From the NCBI RefSeq assembly GCF_030052995.1, contig NZ_JASJPW010000001.1, positions 310,001-374,000 on the forward strand: DNA of 64,000 nt, read 5' to 3'. The notes beneath the pieces were generated by a model. That model made no database searches, was not told the DNA's origin, and was given only the letters and a program-made list of their open reading frames with translations. The position numbers were made by a program, and so were the translations under genes. This DNA comes from Gemmobacter sp. 24YEA27. GTDB lineage: Bacteria > Pseudomonadota > Alphaproteobacteria > Rhodobacterales > Rhodobacteraceae. Shown in pieces: positions 62,134-64,000 of this stretch (position 1 is its first letter; every line of letters starts with the position of its first letter).

Positions 62134-64000
62134 ATGCAAGAGACGAACAGACGTGAATGGCAGGTGGGGGGCATGGATTGTGCCTCCTGCACGGTGAAGG
62201 TGACGAAGGCGGTTGAAAAGCTGCCCGGCGTTGGCGATGTCCGCGTCGCGCTGATGAGCGAGCGGCTTTCGGCAACGCTGAGCGAGGGTGGTGCCAGCCC
62301 CGAAGAGGTCGAAGCGGTTGTGCGCCGCCTTGGCTATGAGATCAGCGCCGGCAAGGGTGGCCCGACGACGGCGCGGCGTGATCACGCGGATCATGACCAC
62401 GATCACGGCGGGGCGGGAGAAGACCCCGGTCATGGCGCTCCAGATCATGGCGCCCCGGGACATGTTCATTCGCATGACGATCCGGCAGATCGCGGCAAGG
62501 CCTGGTATGCGACGGCCAAAGGGCGGCTGGTGATCTTCACCGGCATCCTGCTGGCGCTGGCCTGGATTTTCGAACTGCTGACCAGTGCCGAATATGGCTA
62601 TTGGGCCTTCCTCGCCGCCTGTGTGATCGGCGTCGCCCCGGTCGCGAAACGCGCTTTCGAAGCCTTGCGGATGGGTCAGCCCTTCACGATTGAAAGCCTG
62701 ATGACCATTGCCGTCATCGGCGCGCTTTTCATCGGCGCGGCGGAAGAGGCGGCGCTGGTTGTCTTCCTCTTCGCGGTGGGCGAGGTGCTTGAAGGCGTTG
62801 CGGCCAACAAGGCGCGTGACGGCATCCGCGCGCTGGCGAACCTCGTGCCGAAAACCGCCTTGCTGGAAGAGGGCGGCACGACGCGGGAGGTCCCGGTCTC
62901 GGCGCTTGCCATCGGGCAGACGGTCCTCGTGCGCCCCGGCGACCGCATCCCGGCAGATGGCACGATCCTTGAAGGGTCCAGCGGCATTGATGAAAGCCCT
63001 GTCACCGGCGAGAGCATCCCCGTCAGCAAAGGCCCCGAAGATGCGGTTTTCGCAGGCTCGATCAATACCGAAGCCGTGCTGCGCATCTCCGTCAGCCGCG
63101 AGGCCTCGGACAATACCATCGCCCGCATCATCCGCCTTGTCGAAGAGGCGGAAGAGGCACGCGCCCCGACCGAACGCTTCATCGACCGCTTCTCGCGGCT
63201 TTACATGCCGGCCATTGTCGGGCTGTCTGCACTGGTGATCCTGATACCACCGCTTGTGGGCGGCGGCCACTGGGACACCTGGATCTATCGTGGTCTTGCG
63301 CTGTTGCTGATCGGTTGCCCCTGCGCGCTGGTGATCTCCGTGCCGGCCTCCATCGCCTCGTCGCTCTCTGCTGGCGCGAAAAAGGGGCTGCTGCTGAAAG
63401 GCGGTGCCGTGATCGAAGCTGCAGCCACCGTGCGCCGCATCGCCTTTGACAAGACCGGTACGCTGACGCATGGCAAGCCCGTCGTGACCGATCTGGTGCC
63501 GGCGCCGGGGGCGACCGAGGCCGAACTTCTCGCGGTTGCAGGCGCCGTCGAGACCGGCTCGTCCCACCCGCTGGCCCGCGCGGTGCTGGATCGCATAGCG
63601 GCCGCGGGCATCACCGCCCTGCCCGCACGTGAAGCCCGGGCGATCATCGGCAAGGGCGTCGAGGCGATGGTCGCAACGCCCGGGGGCGAGGTCAGGGCCT
63701 GGGTCTCATCCCCGCACCACGCGCATGCAACCGGCGGCATCGACGCCGCCCTGAGCACCCGCGCCGGCACGCTGGAATCCGAAGGCAAGACCGTGGTTGC
63801 GGTCTATGACGAGACGCGGGCCCTCGGCCTGATCGCCATGCGCGACGAGCCCCGCAGCGACGCTGCTGATGCGATGCGGCAATTGCGGGCGATGGGGATC
63901 GGCGCGACCATCCTCACCGGCGACAATCCCCGCACCGCTGCCGCCATCGCTGGTGGCCTCGGGATGGAGTTCCGCGCCCAGATGATGCCCGAAGACAAGC
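62134..64000 (+). CDS. zntA: Zn/Cd/Pb-translocating P-type ATPase, 3' truncated by window edge
   Basis: P1B-type heavy-metal exporter; 622 residues are visible and the frame is open to the end. An N-terminal metal-binding domain (VGGMDCASCTVKVTKAVEKL) is followed by a His-rich linker (DHADHDHDHGG, HGAPDHGAPGHVHSHDD, about residues 88-118) that may buffer zinc. Then come membrane helices, the DESPVTGES segment, the transmembrane metal site LIGCPCALVIS and the phosphorylation site FDKTGTLTHGKP, with SSHPLARAV and TGDNPRTAAAI further on. The terminal hinge is beyond the window. The preceding MerR-type promoter and the CPC motif support Zn/Cd/Pb specificity over copper. Confidence 0.92.
   Translation, partial: MQETNRREWQVGGMDCASCTVKVTKAVEKLPGVGDVRVALMSERLSATLSEGGASPEEVEAVVRRLGYEISAGKGGPTTARRDHADHDHDHGGAGEDPGHGAPDHGAPGHVHSHDDPADRGKAWYATAKGRLVIFTGILLALAWIFELLTSAEYGYWAFLAACVIGVAPVAKRAFEALRMGQPFTIESLMTIAVIGALFIGAAEEAALVVFLFAVGEVLEGVAANKARDGIRALANLVPKTALLEEGGTTREVPVSALAIGQTVLVRPGDRIPADGTILEGSSGIDESPVTGESIPVSKGPEDAVFAGSINTEAVLRISVSREASDNTIARIIRLVEEAEEARAPTERFIDRFSRLYMPAIVGLSALVILIPPLVGGGHWDTWIYRGLALLLIGCPCALVISVPASIASSLSAGAKKGLLLKGGAVIEAAATVRRIAFDKTGTLTHGKPVVTDLVPAPGATEAELLAVAGAVETGSSHPLARAVLDRIAAAGITALPAREARAIIGKGVEAMVATPGGEVRAWVSSPHHAHATGGIDAALSTRAGTLESEGKTVVAVYDETRALGLIAMRDEPRSDAADAMRQLRAMGIGATILTGDNPRTAAAIAGGLGMEFRAQMMPEDK

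Noticed and set aside
62068-63567. 499-codon minus-strand frame at the window end
   Set aside because: The plus strand encodes a full set of P-type ATPase motifs here, and the minus frame has none.

Overview
The window is a 64 kb piece of a high-GC alphaproteobacterial chromosome, most likely from the order Rhodobacterales (Rhodobacteraceae). The basis is the gene set and order: parvulin-argJ-mutT divergent from secA, dnaK-dnaJ next to radC, ribonuclease D/kdsD/lptC-lptA-lptB/hpf/ptsN, a fused MrpAB antiporter operon, and a galU cell-surface glycan block. No rRNA, tRNA, CRISPR array, insertion sequence, integrase or phage gene was seen. The region reads as core chromosome with a few accessory blocks.

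Layout. 1-5.6 kb: end of a propionyl-CoA synthetase gene, an orphan sigma-54-type response regulator, NAD kinase and serine hydroxymethyltransferase. 5.6-14.5 kb: an unlisted 49-residue small protein, mutT, argJ and a parvulin on the minus strand, then secA, a small membrane protein, a PstS/OmpA fusion and radC. 14.6-18.7 kb: dnaJ and dnaK with a heat-shock-like promoter, then an SH3 protein. 18.7-27.1 kb: a surface-glycan block with an ABC-2 export permease, CysQ, GalU, two paralogous glycosyltransferases (the first frameshifted), a GT14-type transferase and a two-module sulfotransferase. 27.3-32.1 kb: ribonuclease D-like exonuclease, KdsD, LptC, LptA, LptB, HPF and PtsN, an envelope LPS-transport operon. 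32.9-39.0 kb: the six-gene Mrp Na+/H+ antiporter operon. 39.7-43.7 kb: a polyamine-type ABC importer. 43.7-48.7 kb: coaBC, cobU-cobC, a glutathione S-transferase with a C-terminal cysteine module, and comM. 48.7-56.7 kb: gshB (frameshifted), yraN, rsmI, an LpoA-like lipoprotein, glnD and murJ. 56.7-62.0 kb: an EamA transporter, a pseudo-rhomboid, trpS, a small cysteine protein, a DnaA-box-rich gap, a YbjN protein (frameshifted), proC and csaA. 62.0-64 kb: a MerR-type operator and the start of a Zn/Cd/Pb P-type ATPase that runs off the window.

Points that stand out. Three genes (a glycosyltransferase, gshB and ybjN) are each broken by one missing base in a run of five or six G/C. This points to homopolymer under-calling in the assembly more than to real gene loss. 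A repeat with a nearly identical 22-base core and a GC-rich hairpin lies just after argJ and just after the sulfotransferase gene. The gap before ybjN carries two good and two weaker DnaA-box-like sites, three GANTC sites and two inverted repeats in about 165 bp, which resembles a replication origin or a DnaA-controlled promoter. The rhomboid homologue lacks its catalytic histidine. The glycan block pairs PAPS-type sulfotransfer with PAP removal (CysQ) and UDP-glucose supply (GalU), suggesting a sulfated envelope polysaccharide.
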